Assembly: GCA_024226105.1 (NCBI GenBank)
Contig: JAAELZ010000318.1
Coordinates: forward strand, 1-23,233
DNA length: 23,233 nucleotides
Direction: 5' to 3'
Source: Pseudomonadota bacterium
GTDB lineage: Bacteria > Pseudomonadota > Gammaproteobacteria > Arenicellales > Poriferihabitantaceae
Part shown: one piece after another, positions 8,330-16,049 of the stretch
Position numbering within the stretch: the first letter of the stretch is position 1
Layout of the letters: every line of letters starts with the position of its first letter
Program-made: the position numbers and the translations under genes
Notes under the pieces: generated by a model
What the model was told of the DNA's origin: nothing
What the model saw: the letters and a program-made list of their open reading frames with translations, nothing else
The model's database searches: none

Positions 8330-9253
8330 ATGCTTGATACACTGATACTCGCCTTACTGACTGTCATCACCGCCGCAACACCGCTTTTGTTTGCGGCACT
8401 GGGAGAAATGATCACCGAAAAGTCAGGCGTACTGAATCTCGGCGTTGAGGGCATGATGTTGATGGGGGCGATCGGTGGTTTTATTGTGGTTACTCAGACC
8501 GACAGCATCCTGTTGGCGATTATTGTGAGTGCGTTGGCGGGCGCCGCTCTGGCGGGAATATTTGCCGTACTGGTGCTGGTATTTCAGGCCAGCCAGGTTC
8601 CGACCGGCCTGGCTTTAACCATTTTTGGCGTTGGCTTGAGCGCCCTGCTCGGGCAGAGCATGATCGGTGTCGCTTACACAGGCCTGCCCAAGATTGCCAT
8701 ACCCGGGCTGGTCTCCATCCCGTTTTTGGGAGATTTGCTGTTTAATCACGACATCATGGTGTATTTGTCGATATTGATGCTGTTCGCTATTCGATATTTT
8801 ATTAACCGCACCCGAGGCGGATTAATACTTCGCGCGGTGGGTGATTCTCATGATGCGGCACACGCGCTTGGGTATCGGGTTAACGTAATACGCGGCTTGG
8901 CGATTTTATTTGGCGGGGCTATGGCGGGTCTTGGTGGTGCTTACGTCTCTATGGCCTATTCCCCGCTCTGGGTTGAAGGCATGACAGCCGGGCGTGGCTG
9001 GATCGCACTGGCTCTGGTGGTCTTCGCCTCCTGGCGACCGACCCGAATATTACTCGGTGCCTACCTGTTTGGCGGTATTACCATTCTACAACTGCACGCA
9101 CAGGCAATCGGCATTCATGTTCCCTCGCAAATCATGAGCATGCTGCCCTACGTCGCCACCATCCTGGTGCTGGTACTCATTTCCAGAGATCGGGCTCGAA
9201 TCAAATTGAACGCCCCGGCCAGCCTTGGAAAACCGTTCCACCCCGGACACTAA
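8330..9253 (+). CDS. BMP/nucleoside-type ABC importer, permease 2
   Basis: A 307-residue inner-membrane permease, the YufQ/NupC-like partner of permease 1. It has many hydrophobic segments, and the motif EMITEKSGVLNLGVEGMML (about 24-42) is diagnostic of this subunit. NRTRGGLILRAVGDSHDAAHALG (about 161-183, quoted in part) is the usual cytoplasmic coupling loop region. It ends the three-gene importer operon. The next gene is 167 bases downstream and no clear terminator was found in between. Confidence 0.88.
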   Translation: MLDTLILALLTVITAATPLLFAALGEMITEKSGVLNLGVEGMMLMGAIGGFIVVTQTDSILLAIIVSALAGAALAGIFAVLVLVFQASQVPTGLALTIFGVGLSALLGQSMIGVAYTGLPKIAIPGLVSIPFLGDLLFNHDIMVYLSILMLFAIRYFINRTRGGLILRAVGDSHDAAHALGYRVNVIRGLAILFGGAMAGLGGAYVSMAYSPLWVEGMTAGRGWIALALVVFASWRPTRILLGAYLFGGITILQLHAQAIGIHVPSQIMSMLPYVATILVLVLISRDRARIKLNAPASLGKPFHPGH

Positions 9254-9420
9254 GCCCTGATATCAACCTGTAACCGGGAATAGCTTTTCAAAACGCGGGC
9301 TTTGGCAGTTTTGTATTCCAGTTGATGCGTCGACCTTAAGGATATAGACTCAAATTTGTTACCTTGTTTTATATTTGGCTTATTTGTAACGAGCAGGCAT
9401 AACCTACCGGGCAAATCACG

Positions 9421-10065
9421 ATGAATTCAAAAAGCGAACACTGGAATTCGATCTATTCAAACACTGAAGATTCGAAACTGGGGTGGTATGAAGAAGACGC
9501 TGCTCAAACACTCAAGTTATTAAACCAGGTTCCAGCGTGGGAAGGTTCTACCATTTTTATCCCGGGCGCCGGCACTTCGGTTCTCGTTGAACAACTGTTA
9601 AGCACCGAATCCAGGCTGGTTCTTAATGATATCAGCCGAAAGGCGCTTGATGAACTCCAGAGCAAACTACAGGATAAAGCCGCTGAAATTCACTGGCTTT
9701 GCCAGGACATATCACAGCCCATTACGGACGCCCTGCCCGATATAGACATCTGGATTGACCGGGCGGTTTTACATTTTCTAAGAGAAGAAAAGGACATCAA
9801 AGGCTATTTCAACAACCTGACTTCAAGATTAAAACCGGGCGGTTTCGCCCTGTTTGCGGAGTTTTCAATCACGGGGGCACGAAAATGTGCAGGCCTGGTA
9901 TTGCATCGATATTCGGTTGAAGAACTATCGGAAAGGCTGGGCCCTGAATTCGCGTTAATTTCGCATTTCGAACATACCTACATCAACCCTGATGGTGCGG
10001 CCAGGCCTTATATCTATGCGTTGTTCAAACAAAAAAACACTCCCGTTAAAAATGGGGTCAGATGA
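9421..10065 (+). CDS. Class I SAM-dependent methyltransferase, substrate unknown
   Basis: A 214-residue cytoplasmic protein with a Rossmann-type methyltransferase layout: N-terminal HWNSIYSN and LGWYEED, a glycine-rich SAM motif IFIPGAGTSVLVEQLL (about 45-60), an acidic end of strand 2 in LVLNDIS (about 71-77), CQDIS (about 96-100), IDRAVLHFL (about 113-121) and LKPGGFALFAEFS (about 137-149). RYSVEELSERLG near the C-terminus is common in this broad group. Motif I has Pro-Gly-Ala-Gly rather than the usual Asp-x-Gly-x-Gly. The substrate cannot be told. The last residues, VKNGVR, are partly encoded by a perfect palindrome (10050-10098), so the C-terminus may have been altered by its arrival. It stands alone, not clearly tied to either flanking operon. 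Confidence 0.8.
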   Translation: MNSKSEHWNSIYSNTEDSKLGWYEEDAAQTLKLLNQVPAWEGSTIFIPGAGTSVLVEQLLSTESRLVLNDISRKALDELQSKLQDKAAEIHWLCQDISQPITDALPDIDIWIDRAVLHFLREEKDIKGYFNNLTSRLKPGGFALFAEFSITGARKCAGLVLHRYSVEELSERLGPEFALISHFEHTYINPDGAARPYIYALFKQKNTPVKNGVR

Positions 10066-10098
10066 GACTTTCTAATAAAGTCTCATCTGACCCCATTT
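10050..10098. repeat. Perfect 22-bp-stem palindrome, GGGGTCAGA type
   Basis: AAATGGGGTCAGATGAGACTTT-type left arm at 10050-10071 is matched base for base by the right arm at 10077-10098 around the loop CTAAT. The methyltransferase stop codon (10063-10065) lies inside the left arm. Palindromes built on GGGGTCAGA are frequent in proteobacteria and are often seen near REP-associated tyrosine transposases; no such gene is in this window. The hairpin may also stop transcription, though no long T-run follows. Confidence 0.85.
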
Positions 10099-10102
10099 GT
10101 GA

Positions 10103-10336
10103 TATATTGGTTTTTATTTACGGTACCTAAGCATCGGCAAAAAGAAATTCAGCTACACCGAAGGTTTTCGTGATGTAGGGGGTTATAACACCCCGCAGCC
10201 CGGAATGACACGGGCGACCGACCTGCCGGGCGAACAATACTATGGTCATGACGGATACATCTACAATATGCTGGGCGGATCAAGGCGCAGGGGAAATCCA
10301 CCCAAACCTGAACCAAAACCAGACCGGGAATCTTAA
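10103..10336 (+). pseudogene. Unrecognised open-frame remnant
   Basis: A frame open from just after the palindrome to a TAA at 10334 encodes about 77 residues including GKKKFSYTEGFRDVGGYN, QYYGHDGYIYNMLGG and a Pro/Lys-rich tail. The only ATG codons lie well inside the frame and no ribosome-binding site is clear. The amino-acid make-up (Tyr/Gly-rich body, then basic Pro-rich end) looks like real protein rather than random frame. I do not recognise the family. It may be the 3' end of a gene whose front was lost when the palindrome arrived, or a small gene with an unusual start; this is inference. Confidence 0.3.
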
Positions 10337-10370
10337 ACATGGTTTGCTGCGAAACCAGCAAAGCTCCCGG
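10324..10370 (-). terminator. Nested hairpin just after potI
   Basis: CCGGGA (10324-10329) pairs with TCCCGG (10365-10370), enclosing a second perfect stem TTTGCTG (10343-10349) / CAGCAAA (10356-10362). It lies directly after the potI stop, reading leftward. There is no strong T-tract, so it may be a weak terminator or an mRNA 3' stabilising structure. It also overlaps the end of the remnant frame on the other strand. Confidence 0.35.
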
Positions 10371-10371
10371 A

Positions 10372-11190
10372 TCAATCTACCTGCGCGGCCATTTGCTCAT
10401 CTGCCAACCGCTGTTTGGCCTGACGACGATTGAGGTACGAAGCAAGCAACACACCGCTGGCAACCAGCCCCACCAGGATAGTTGAGACCGCATTAATCTC
10501 GGGCGTTACCCCCAGGCGAACCTGGCTGTATATTTTCATGGGTAGCGTCGTCGAGCCAGGGCCCGAGGTAAAGCTGGCGATGACAAGATCATCCAGCGAC
10601 ATGGTAAAGGCCAGCAGCCAGCCTGATAAAACCGCCGGGAATATTACCGGCAGAGTAATGCAAAGAAATGTTTTGGTTGGTGTACAGCCAAGATCCAACG
10701 CGGCCTCCTCAATACTGTCATCAAAACTCGACAGGCGCGATTGCACCACAACCGCTACATAACAAAGTGAAAAGGTTATGTGGGCGATGGTAATGGTCAT
10801 CACCCCGCGATTAACCGAAAGGGCAACAAACATCAGCAGCAATGACAGGCCGATAATGACTTCGGGCATAACCATAGGTGCGTAGATCATTCCGGAGAAT
10901 AATGTGCGGCCCCTGAATCGGCCAAAGCGGGTCAAGGTCAGGCCTGCAACCGTACCCAGAACAGCAGCAACCGTTGCCGACATAAAGGCGACCTTCAGCG
11001 TTACCCAGGCCGCGTCTTTAATGCCCTGATTGTGTAGCAACTCAGCATACCATTTTGTCGAGAAACCTCCCCATACCGTGACCAGTTTAGATTCGTTAAA
11101 ACTGAATATAATGAGAATTACAATCGGTAGATACAAAAACAAAAAGCCCAGTAGCAATGATATCCGGTTAAAGCGTGAAAACTGTTTCAT
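10372..11190 (-). CDS. potI: Putrescine/polyamine ABC importer permease PotI
   Basis: A 272-residue inner-membrane permease of the PotC/PotI class. It begins with a hydrophobic segment (LLLGFLFLYLPIVILIIFSF) and has about six membrane spans. The cytoplasmic EAA loop reads EEAALDLGCTPTKTFLCITLP (quoted family motif, about 161-181), which contacts the ATPase. SLDDLVIASFTSGPG (about 199-213) is highly characteristic of PotC/PotI. The start overlaps the potH stop as ATGA. It is the last gene of the puuA-potFGHI operon. Confidence 0.93.
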   Translation of the reverse strand: MKQFSRFNRISLLLGFLFLYLPIVILIIFSFNESKLVTVWGGFSTKWYAELLHNQGIKDAAWVTLKVAFMSATVAAVLGTVAGLTLTRFGRFRGRTLFSGMIYAPMVMPEVIIGLSLLLMFVALSVNRGVMTITIAHITFSLCYVAVVVQSRLSSFDDSIEEAALDLGCTPTKTFLCITLPVIFPAVLSGWLLAFTMSLDDLVIASFTSGPGSTTLPMKIYSQVRLGVTPEINAVSTILVGLVASGVLLASYLNRRQAKQRLADEQMAAQVD

Positions 11191-12200
11191 GCGTTTGCGC
11201 GCTCCTGAAACTTTTGAAACAGCACGATTGGAATAATTAGAATCAACAAGAGCAGCACGGCTACTGCAGATGCTAATGGCCAGTCACGGTTATTGAAAAA
11301 CTCGACCCACAGGGTTTTGCCAATCATCAGCGTATCCGACCCCCCCAGTAAATCCGGGATTACGAATTCACCCACCGCCGGGATGAATACCAGAAAACAC
11401 CCCGCCACAATACCCGGTATTGAAAGCGGAATAGTCACCGCCCAGAACGCTTTGATCGGCCTGCATCCGAGGTCTGAGGCTGCTTCGAGCAAACTTCCGT
11501 CAAGCTTTTCCAGGTTCGCGTAAAGTGGCAACACCATAAACGGTAAATAAGAATAGACAATTCCAATGTACACCGCAAAATCCGTGTTCAGCATGGTAAG
11601 CGGGTCTGAAATAATGCCCAGTTTGAGCAATAAAAGATTCAGCAGGCCTTCATTTTTGAGAATACCGATCCAGGCATAAACCCGAATCAGAAATGAAGTC
11701 CAGAAAGGCAGAATAACCAGCATCAGCAAGGTGGTCCGCCATTGAGCAGGAGCCCTGACCATACCGTAGGCCATTGGATAACCGATCAACAGGGTGAGTA
11801 TGGTTGATATCGTGGCAATTTTGAGACTGTTCAGGTACGCCTTGATGTACAGGGCATCCTCGAACAACAACTGATAACTTTCAAAACTGAGTTGTATTTT
11901 AAGGTAGATACCATCCACCCATGACCAGAGCGGGCTATAGGGCGGAATGGCAATCGCTATTTCCGAAAAGCTGAGCTTTAGAACGATGGCAAAGGGAAAC
12001 AGGAAAAACAGCAGCAACCAGAGGTAGGGTAGACCAATCACCAGCCCCCGGCCTCGCAAACCGAGCTTATCGGCGACCCAGATAATCGCCGCCATAAACC
12101 AGCGATAGGGCGCCAGGGAAGCGAGCCTTATATGAGCACTGGCCAATGGCCCCAATGCATTTTGATCCCCACTTAATAATGTGCCTTTGTTGTCAGCCAT
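11187..12200 (-). CDS. potH: Putrescine/polyamine ABC importer permease PotH
   Basis: A 337-residue inner-membrane permease of the PotB/PotH class. A cytoplasmic N-terminus of about 50 residues leads into GLVIGLPYLWLLLFFLFPF. The EAA loop reads EAASDLGCRPIKAFWAVTIP, and FVIPDLLGGSDTLMIG near the C-terminus is the conserved PotB/PotH signature. IRVYAWIGIL and ILPFWTSFL are also typical. It pairs with PotI to form the channel for polyamine uptake. It lies 20 bases after potG and is coupled to potI by an ATGA overlap. The ribosome-binding site is weak. Confidence 0.93.
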   Translation of the reverse strand: MADNKGTLLSGDQNALGPLASAHIRLASLAPYRWFMAAIIWVADKLGLRGRGLVIGLPYLWLLLFFLFPFAIVLKLSFSEIAIAIPPYSPLWSWVDGIYLKIQLSFESYQLLFEDALYIKAYLNSLKIATISTILTLLIGYPMAYGMVRAPAQWRTTLLMLVILPFWTSFLIRVYAWIGILKNEGLLNLLLLKLGIISDPLTMLNTDFAVYIGIVYSYLPFMVLPLYANLEKLDGSLLEAASDLGCRPIKAFWAVTIPLSIPGIVAGCFLVFIPAVGEFVIPDLLGGSDTLMIGKTLWVEFFNNRDWPLASAVAVLLLLILIIPIVLFQKFQERANA

Positions 12201-12220
12201 AAATTACACTACCAGAGTGA

Positions 12221-13354
12221 TCATTCCGTCAATACTACGGCTGATTTCGGCGCCCAGCTTAAATAGACTTCATCATCCCAGGTGATCGTCTTTTCAACCG
12301 AACGTTCCCGGTTCGCACGCACAGCCGTCATGGTTTTGCCATTCGCTAAGTGTACATGGTAGGTCGAGAAGCTGCCCCCATAACCAATATCCCAGACTTT
12401 GCCCTTGAGTACGTTGGGCGTACCCTCGGGGGGCTGCTTTGAAATTTCCAGTTTCTCCGGGCGTATCGCTACCCAGATCGTGGTGCCTTCCAGCACATCA
12501 AGGGCCTGCGTCGCGTGTATTTCTGAATCAGATTCTTTGCACTTAATGGCAGTACCGTGCTCACTGGTTCCGGCGTAACGCCCTTCGAGCAGATTCACAT
12601 CCCCTATGAACTCGGAAACAAACCGTGTTTTGGGGGCTTCATAAATTTCACTGGGTGTAGAAACCTGTTCCAACTGCCCATTTATCATCAAGCCGATACG
12701 GCTGGAAACCGTCATCGCCTCTTCCTGGTCGTGGGTAACAATCATGAAAGTGATACCCAGTTCTTCCTGGATATTCATCAGTTCAAACTGCGTTTGCTCA
12801 CGCAGCTTTTTATCCAGCGCACCCAGCGGCTCATCAAGCAGCAATAACTTGGGCCGTTTGACCAGGCTACGCGCCAATGCCACACGCTGGCGTTGCCCGC
12901 CCGAAAGCTGGTGCGGTTTGCGCCCGGCAAATGCGGTGAGCTGCACCAGTTCCAGCATATCATCCACCTGCTTTTTTATCTGCGCTGCGGGTACTTTGTC
13001 CTGTTTGAGTCCAAAGCCGATATTCTTTTCTACCGTCATATGCGGGAACAGGGCATAAGACTGGAACATCATGTTCACCAGACGCTGATGCGGTGGAACC
13101 GTTGAGACATCTTCCCCGTCAAGCAGGATTCGCCCTGAAGTCGGTGTTTCGAACCCGGCCAGCATACGCAGTAAAGTGGTCTTGCCACAACCGGAAGGGC
13201 CCAGCAACGCAAAAAACTCGTTCTGATACACATCCAGACTAATATGATCAATCGCCACAAAGTCACCAAATTTCTTGGTGACTCCCTGTATCTGAATATA
13301 GGGTTTTTGTGTCGGGTCCAGCCAGGGCTGCAGTGCGGTTGTGGTATTAGACAC
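12221..13354 (-). CDS. potG: Putrescine/polyamine ABC importer ATPase PotG
   Basis: A 377-residue ABC ATPase. Walker A is GPSGCGKTT at about 52-60, the Q-loop is in MMFQSYALFPHMTV, the signature is LSGGQRQRVALARSL, Walker B is LLLLDEPLGALD and the switch His is in VTHDQEEAM. A C-terminal TOBE-type regulatory domain follows (about 280-377), including WVAIRPEKLEI. It powers uptake through PotH/PotI. The start codon is GTG, supported by GGAG (13363-13366 read on the minus strand) at a good distance and by the family N-terminus; no nearer ATG fits. Confidence 0.95.
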   Translation of the reverse strand: MSNTTTALQPWLDPTQKPYIQIQGVTKKFGDFVAIDHISLDVYQNEFFALLGPSGCGKTTLLRMLAGFETPTSGRILLDGEDVSTVPPHQRLVNMMFQSYALFPHMTVEKNIGFGLKQDKVPAAQIKKQVDDMLELVQLTAFAGRKPHQLSGGQRQRVALARSLVKRPKLLLLDEPLGALDKKLREQTQFELMNIQEELGITFMIVTHDQEEAMTVSSRIGLMINGQLEQVSTPSEIYEAPKTRFVSEFIGDVNLLEGRYAGTSEHGTAIKCKESDSEIHATQALDVLEGTTIWVAIRPEKLEISKQPPEGTPNVLKGKVWDIGYGGSFSTYHVHLANGKTMTAVRANRERSVEKTITWDDEVYLSWAPKSAVVLTE

Positions 13355-13399
13355 GGCTTAAGCTCCGTGCCTGAATTCCCACTTTCTCAGGAATCACCC

Positions 13400-14506
13400 T
13401 TACTGGCCGCTTTTAACCTTGGTCCACAAACGTGTCACGACGCGCTGGGTCCTGGGGTCGTAAGGTGTGACGATGTACATACTCGCCATCATTTCTTCTG
13501 TCGGATAAACCGTGGTATCGGTCAGCAGGTCTTCTTCCAGCATCGGTTGGGAAGCCTTGTTACCATTGGCATACCAGACATAGTTGGTGGCTTTGGCTAT
13601 TACCTCCGGACGCATCATATAATTAATAAATGTATGCGCATTGTCCGCATGAGGTGCATCTTTTGGGATTGCCATCTGGTCAAACCACATTAACGCACCT
13701 TCTTTTGGCACGCCATAACCTACCGTCACCCCGTTTTCGGCTTCAGCGGCGCGATCGCGAGCCTGAAAGATATCCCCGGACCAGCCAACTGCAACACAAA
13801 TATCACCATTCGACAAGGCATTAATATATTCCGAAGAATGAAACTTCTGCACATAAGGACGAACCGCCATCAAAACGGCTTCGGCTTTGGCAATCACCGC
13901 TTTATCCTTTGTATTGGGGTCTTCGCCCAAATAGGCCAGAGCTGCCGGAATAATTTCATCAGCCGCGTCCAGCATATAGATGCCACAATCCGCAAACTTT
14001 GAGGCGATCTCAGGGTCAAAAACCATCGCCAGTGATTCCACTGGCGCATCAGGCATACGTTCTACTATTTTTTCTTCGACATAGCCTATGCCTGTCGTAC
14101 CCCACATATAGTTCACCGAATAGTCGTTCAGGGGACCAAATCGAGCTACCTGATTGTTAACCACATCCCACATATTGCTGTAGTTATCGAGTTTTGATTT
14201 ATCCAGCTCCTGAAACACACCGGCCTGAATCTGACGAGCCAGAAAACCTGCCGACGGCACGACCACATCATAGCCTGAGCTTCCCGCAAGCAGCTTGGTC
14301 TCCAGAATATCATTAGAATCAAAAACATCGTAGACCACTTTGATGCCGGTCTCAGTTTCAAAATCCGTCAGGATTTCATCATCGATGTAATCTGACCAGT
14401 TGTAAACATTCACTACTTTGTCGTCAGCCGCCTGTGCAGCAGACATAAGCAATAATGTGGAGCTGGCAACCAGCCAGCGCTTCAATGTAGATATTTCAGG
14501 TTTCAT
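13400..14506 (-). CDS. potF: Periplasmic putrescine/polyamine-binding protein PotF
   Basis: A 368-residue solute-binding protein of the PotD/PotF/SpuD family. It has a signal peptide: basic KRW, hydrophobic LVASSTLLLMSA, and a likely signal peptidase I site after AQA at about residue 26. The mature start VVNVYNWSDYIDDEILTDFE is the family hallmark; the Trp and Ser of NWSDY line the ligand site in PotF. VVVPSAGFL, CGIYMLDAADEI, AVGWSGDIFQA and MWFDQMAIPKDA also match, with the Asp of WFDQ expected to bind an amine group. A strong AGGAG (14514-14518 on the minus strand) sits seven bases before the ATG, fitting a need for more binding protein than membrane subunits. Whether it prefers putrescine or spermidine cannot be settled by eye. 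Confidence 0.94.
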   Translation of the reverse strand: MKPEISTLKRWLVASSTLLLMSAAQAADDKVVNVYNWSDYIDDEILTDFETETGIKVVYDVFDSNDILETKLLAGSSGYDVVVPSAGFLARQIQAGVFQELDKSKLDNYSNMWDVVNNQVARFGPLNDYSVNYMWGTTGIGYVEEKIVERMPDAPVESLAMVFDPEIASKFADCGIYMLDAADEIIPAALAYLGEDPNTKDKAVIAKAEAVLMAVRPYVQKFHSSEYINALSNGDICVAVGWSGDIFQARDRAAEAENGVTVGYGVPKEGALMWFDQMAIPKDAPHADNAHTFINYMMRPEVIAKATNYVWYANGNKASQPMLEEDLLTDTTVYPTEEMMASMYIVTPYDPRTQRVVTRLWTKVKSGQ

Positions 14507-14539
14507 TTTCTCTCTCCTCTTTGGTTTAGTGGGTTGCCT

Positions 14540-15901
14540 TCAGGCATGTCGTAAGTAACTATCGTATTCAAAATCAGTAATCGTGCTGTTGAATCTTTTC
14601 ATCTCAGCCTGTTTCACCATGTTGTAGCTATGAATGAATTTTTCACCAAAATACGTCTCAGCGATCTTTGATTCGCTTAAACGCTGCACGGCCTCGCCCC
14701 AGGAAATGGCCAGCACCGCAGGATGCTGGTTATAGGCGTTGCCGACGGTTTCATCTGAAAGCGCCGGTTTTTTTGTCAAGCCATGATGTAAACCTGCCAG
14801 TGTGGCGGCAGCGATCAGGTAGGGATTGGCATCGGCGCCTGCCAGGCGGTGTTCTATACGCGTCGCCGCCGCATCAGCAAGGGGCACACGAACCATCGCC
14901 GTGCGATTTTCATACCCCCAACTCAAGGTCGTCGGGGCAAGTGATACACCATCGACCAGTCGCCGATAGGAGTTAGCGTGCGGTGCATAAAAAGCCAGTA
15001 GCTCTGGGGTGGCCTGCAACAGACCCTCAATGGCATGCGAAAAGGCACCCTGAGGTGCACGTTCTGCCAGCTCAAAAATATTGTCGCCCTTTTCATCGAG
15101 CACGCTTGCATGAATATGCATGCCGTTGCCCGCCCAATCGGAAAAGGGTTTGGGCATAAAGGTAGCGATAAATCCATGTTGATGAGCACACCCCTTGATC
15201 AGGCGTTTGAGCAAAAACGCCTGGTCAGCGGCCACCAGGGCATCACTATGATGTATTAGATTAAGTTCGAACTGACCGGGCGAATTTTCCTTGAGCACCG
15301 TTTCGGCAGGGATGTCCAGCTGCTTACACGCTGCATCAATTGAGGCAAACACCGCTTCAAAATCCTGCATTTCAAGCAGGTTTAATAGCTGTGTTTCAGA
15401 ATAGCGCTCCGTGCTACCGGGTATCTCGGGGAATTGTGGATGACCATTGGGTAAAAGCGCACGATCAACCAGGTAAAACTCAAGCTCAAGCGCAATCACC
15501 GGCTGCAGTTTATCGTCCTTAAAATATTTAAGAACGCGCTCGAGAACCCGCCGGGGGTCGGCATAAAAAGAAGACCCATCCTGATCATTCATGCTAATCA
15601 GGCACTGCGCTGTAGGGCGGCTCATCCAGCTTATCCGACCCAGAGAATGCTCAATTGGCTCACAAATACCGTCCTGGTCACCTGCCTGCATTAATAAACC
15701 CGTGCCCGGCGCGGTGTCGCCCCAGATATCCAGCACATAAGAACGGCGGGGAAGGCGTAACCCTCCCTTGAAGGCCTTAATCAGCGCCTCGGGCCGGGCC
15801 CACTTGCCACGCGGTACGCCGTTGATATCAACAAATACAAACTCAACACATTCTATGTCGGCATTGTTTTTGAGAAATTCTTCGGCGATTTCGGCGGTCA
15901 T
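14540..15901 (-). CDS. puuA: Gamma-glutamylputrescine (glutamylpolyamine) synthetase, paralogue 1
   Basis: A 453-residue glutamine-synthetase-fold ligase expected to join glutamate to putrescine or another polyamine using ATP. Catalytic-site motifs of the fold are present: ALELEFYLVD (about 137-146), NSPGQFELNL, GNGMHIHAS, ANSYRRL and RIEHRLAGADANPY. FVDINGVPRGKWARP near the N-terminus and the long RRSYVLDIWG segment fit PuuA/SpuB rather than the biosynthetic GlnA. It is the first gene of the operon that continues into potFGHI (33 bases to potF), so uptake and the first catabolic step are made together. Upstream are a likely promoter and a TTGTGATCACAA operator. It is clearly different from the second paralogue at 16835, so the two may act on different amines. 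Confidence 0.88.
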   Translation of the reverse strand: MTAEIAEEFLKNNADIECVEFVFVDINGVPRGKWARPEALIKAFKGGLRLPRRSYVLDIWGDTAPGTGLLMQAGDQDGICEPIEHSLGRISWMSRPTAQCLISMNDQDGSSFYADPRRVLERVLKYFKDDKLQPVIALELEFYLVDRALLPNGHPQFPEIPGSTERYSETQLLNLLEMQDFEAVFASIDAACKQLDIPAETVLKENSPGQFELNLIHHSDALVAADQAFLLKRLIKGCAHQHGFIATFMPKPFSDWAGNGMHIHASVLDEKGDNIFELAERAPQGAFSHAIEGLLQATPELLAFYAPHANSYRRLVDGVSLAPTTLSWGYENRTAMVRVPLADAAATRIEHRLAGADANPYLIAAATLAGLHHGLTKKPALSDETVGNAYNQHPAVLAISWGEAVQRLSESKIAETYFGEKFIHSYNMVKQAEMKRFNSTITDFEYDSYLRHA

Positions 15902-15977
15902 GATTAATTATGGGACAGGGATAACTAAACCAACGGTCCAGCAAAAATACTTGCGATAGACTTTTATTGGTTTTAGT

Positions 15978-16007
15978 GTATTATTGTGATCACAAATTTA
16001 AGCCCAA
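15978..16007 (-). promoter_or_regulatory. Candidate promoter of puuA-potFGHI with operator in the spacer
   Basis: Read on the minus strand, TTGGGC (16002-16007) and TAATAC (15978-15983) are separated by 18 bases. The perfect palindrome TTGTGATCACAA (15984-15995) fills the part of the spacer touching the -10 box, a usual place for a repressor site. The boxes are chosen by eye. Confidence 0.45.
15984..15995. promoter_or_regulatory. GntR-type operator, site 1
   Basis: Exact palindrome TTGTGATCACAA in the divergent gap between puuA and the GntR-family gene. Two more exact copies lie on the other side of that gene. FCD-type GntR regulators bind short palindromes of the TNGT..ACNA kind, so this is the likely site of the adjacent regulator. 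Confidence 0.75.
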
Positions 16008-16049
16008 TCATATCGTGACTCTAACCCCCTGTCAAACCATGTCGACTAA

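Noticed and set aside
9347..9375. TATATT as a -10 box before the methyltransferase
   Set aside because: No acceptable -35 box lies at 15-19 bases upstream.
10149..10361. 70-codon minus-strand frame downstream of potI
   Set aside because: No start signal or recognisable sequence; it overlaps the nested hairpin and the more protein-like frame on the plus strand.
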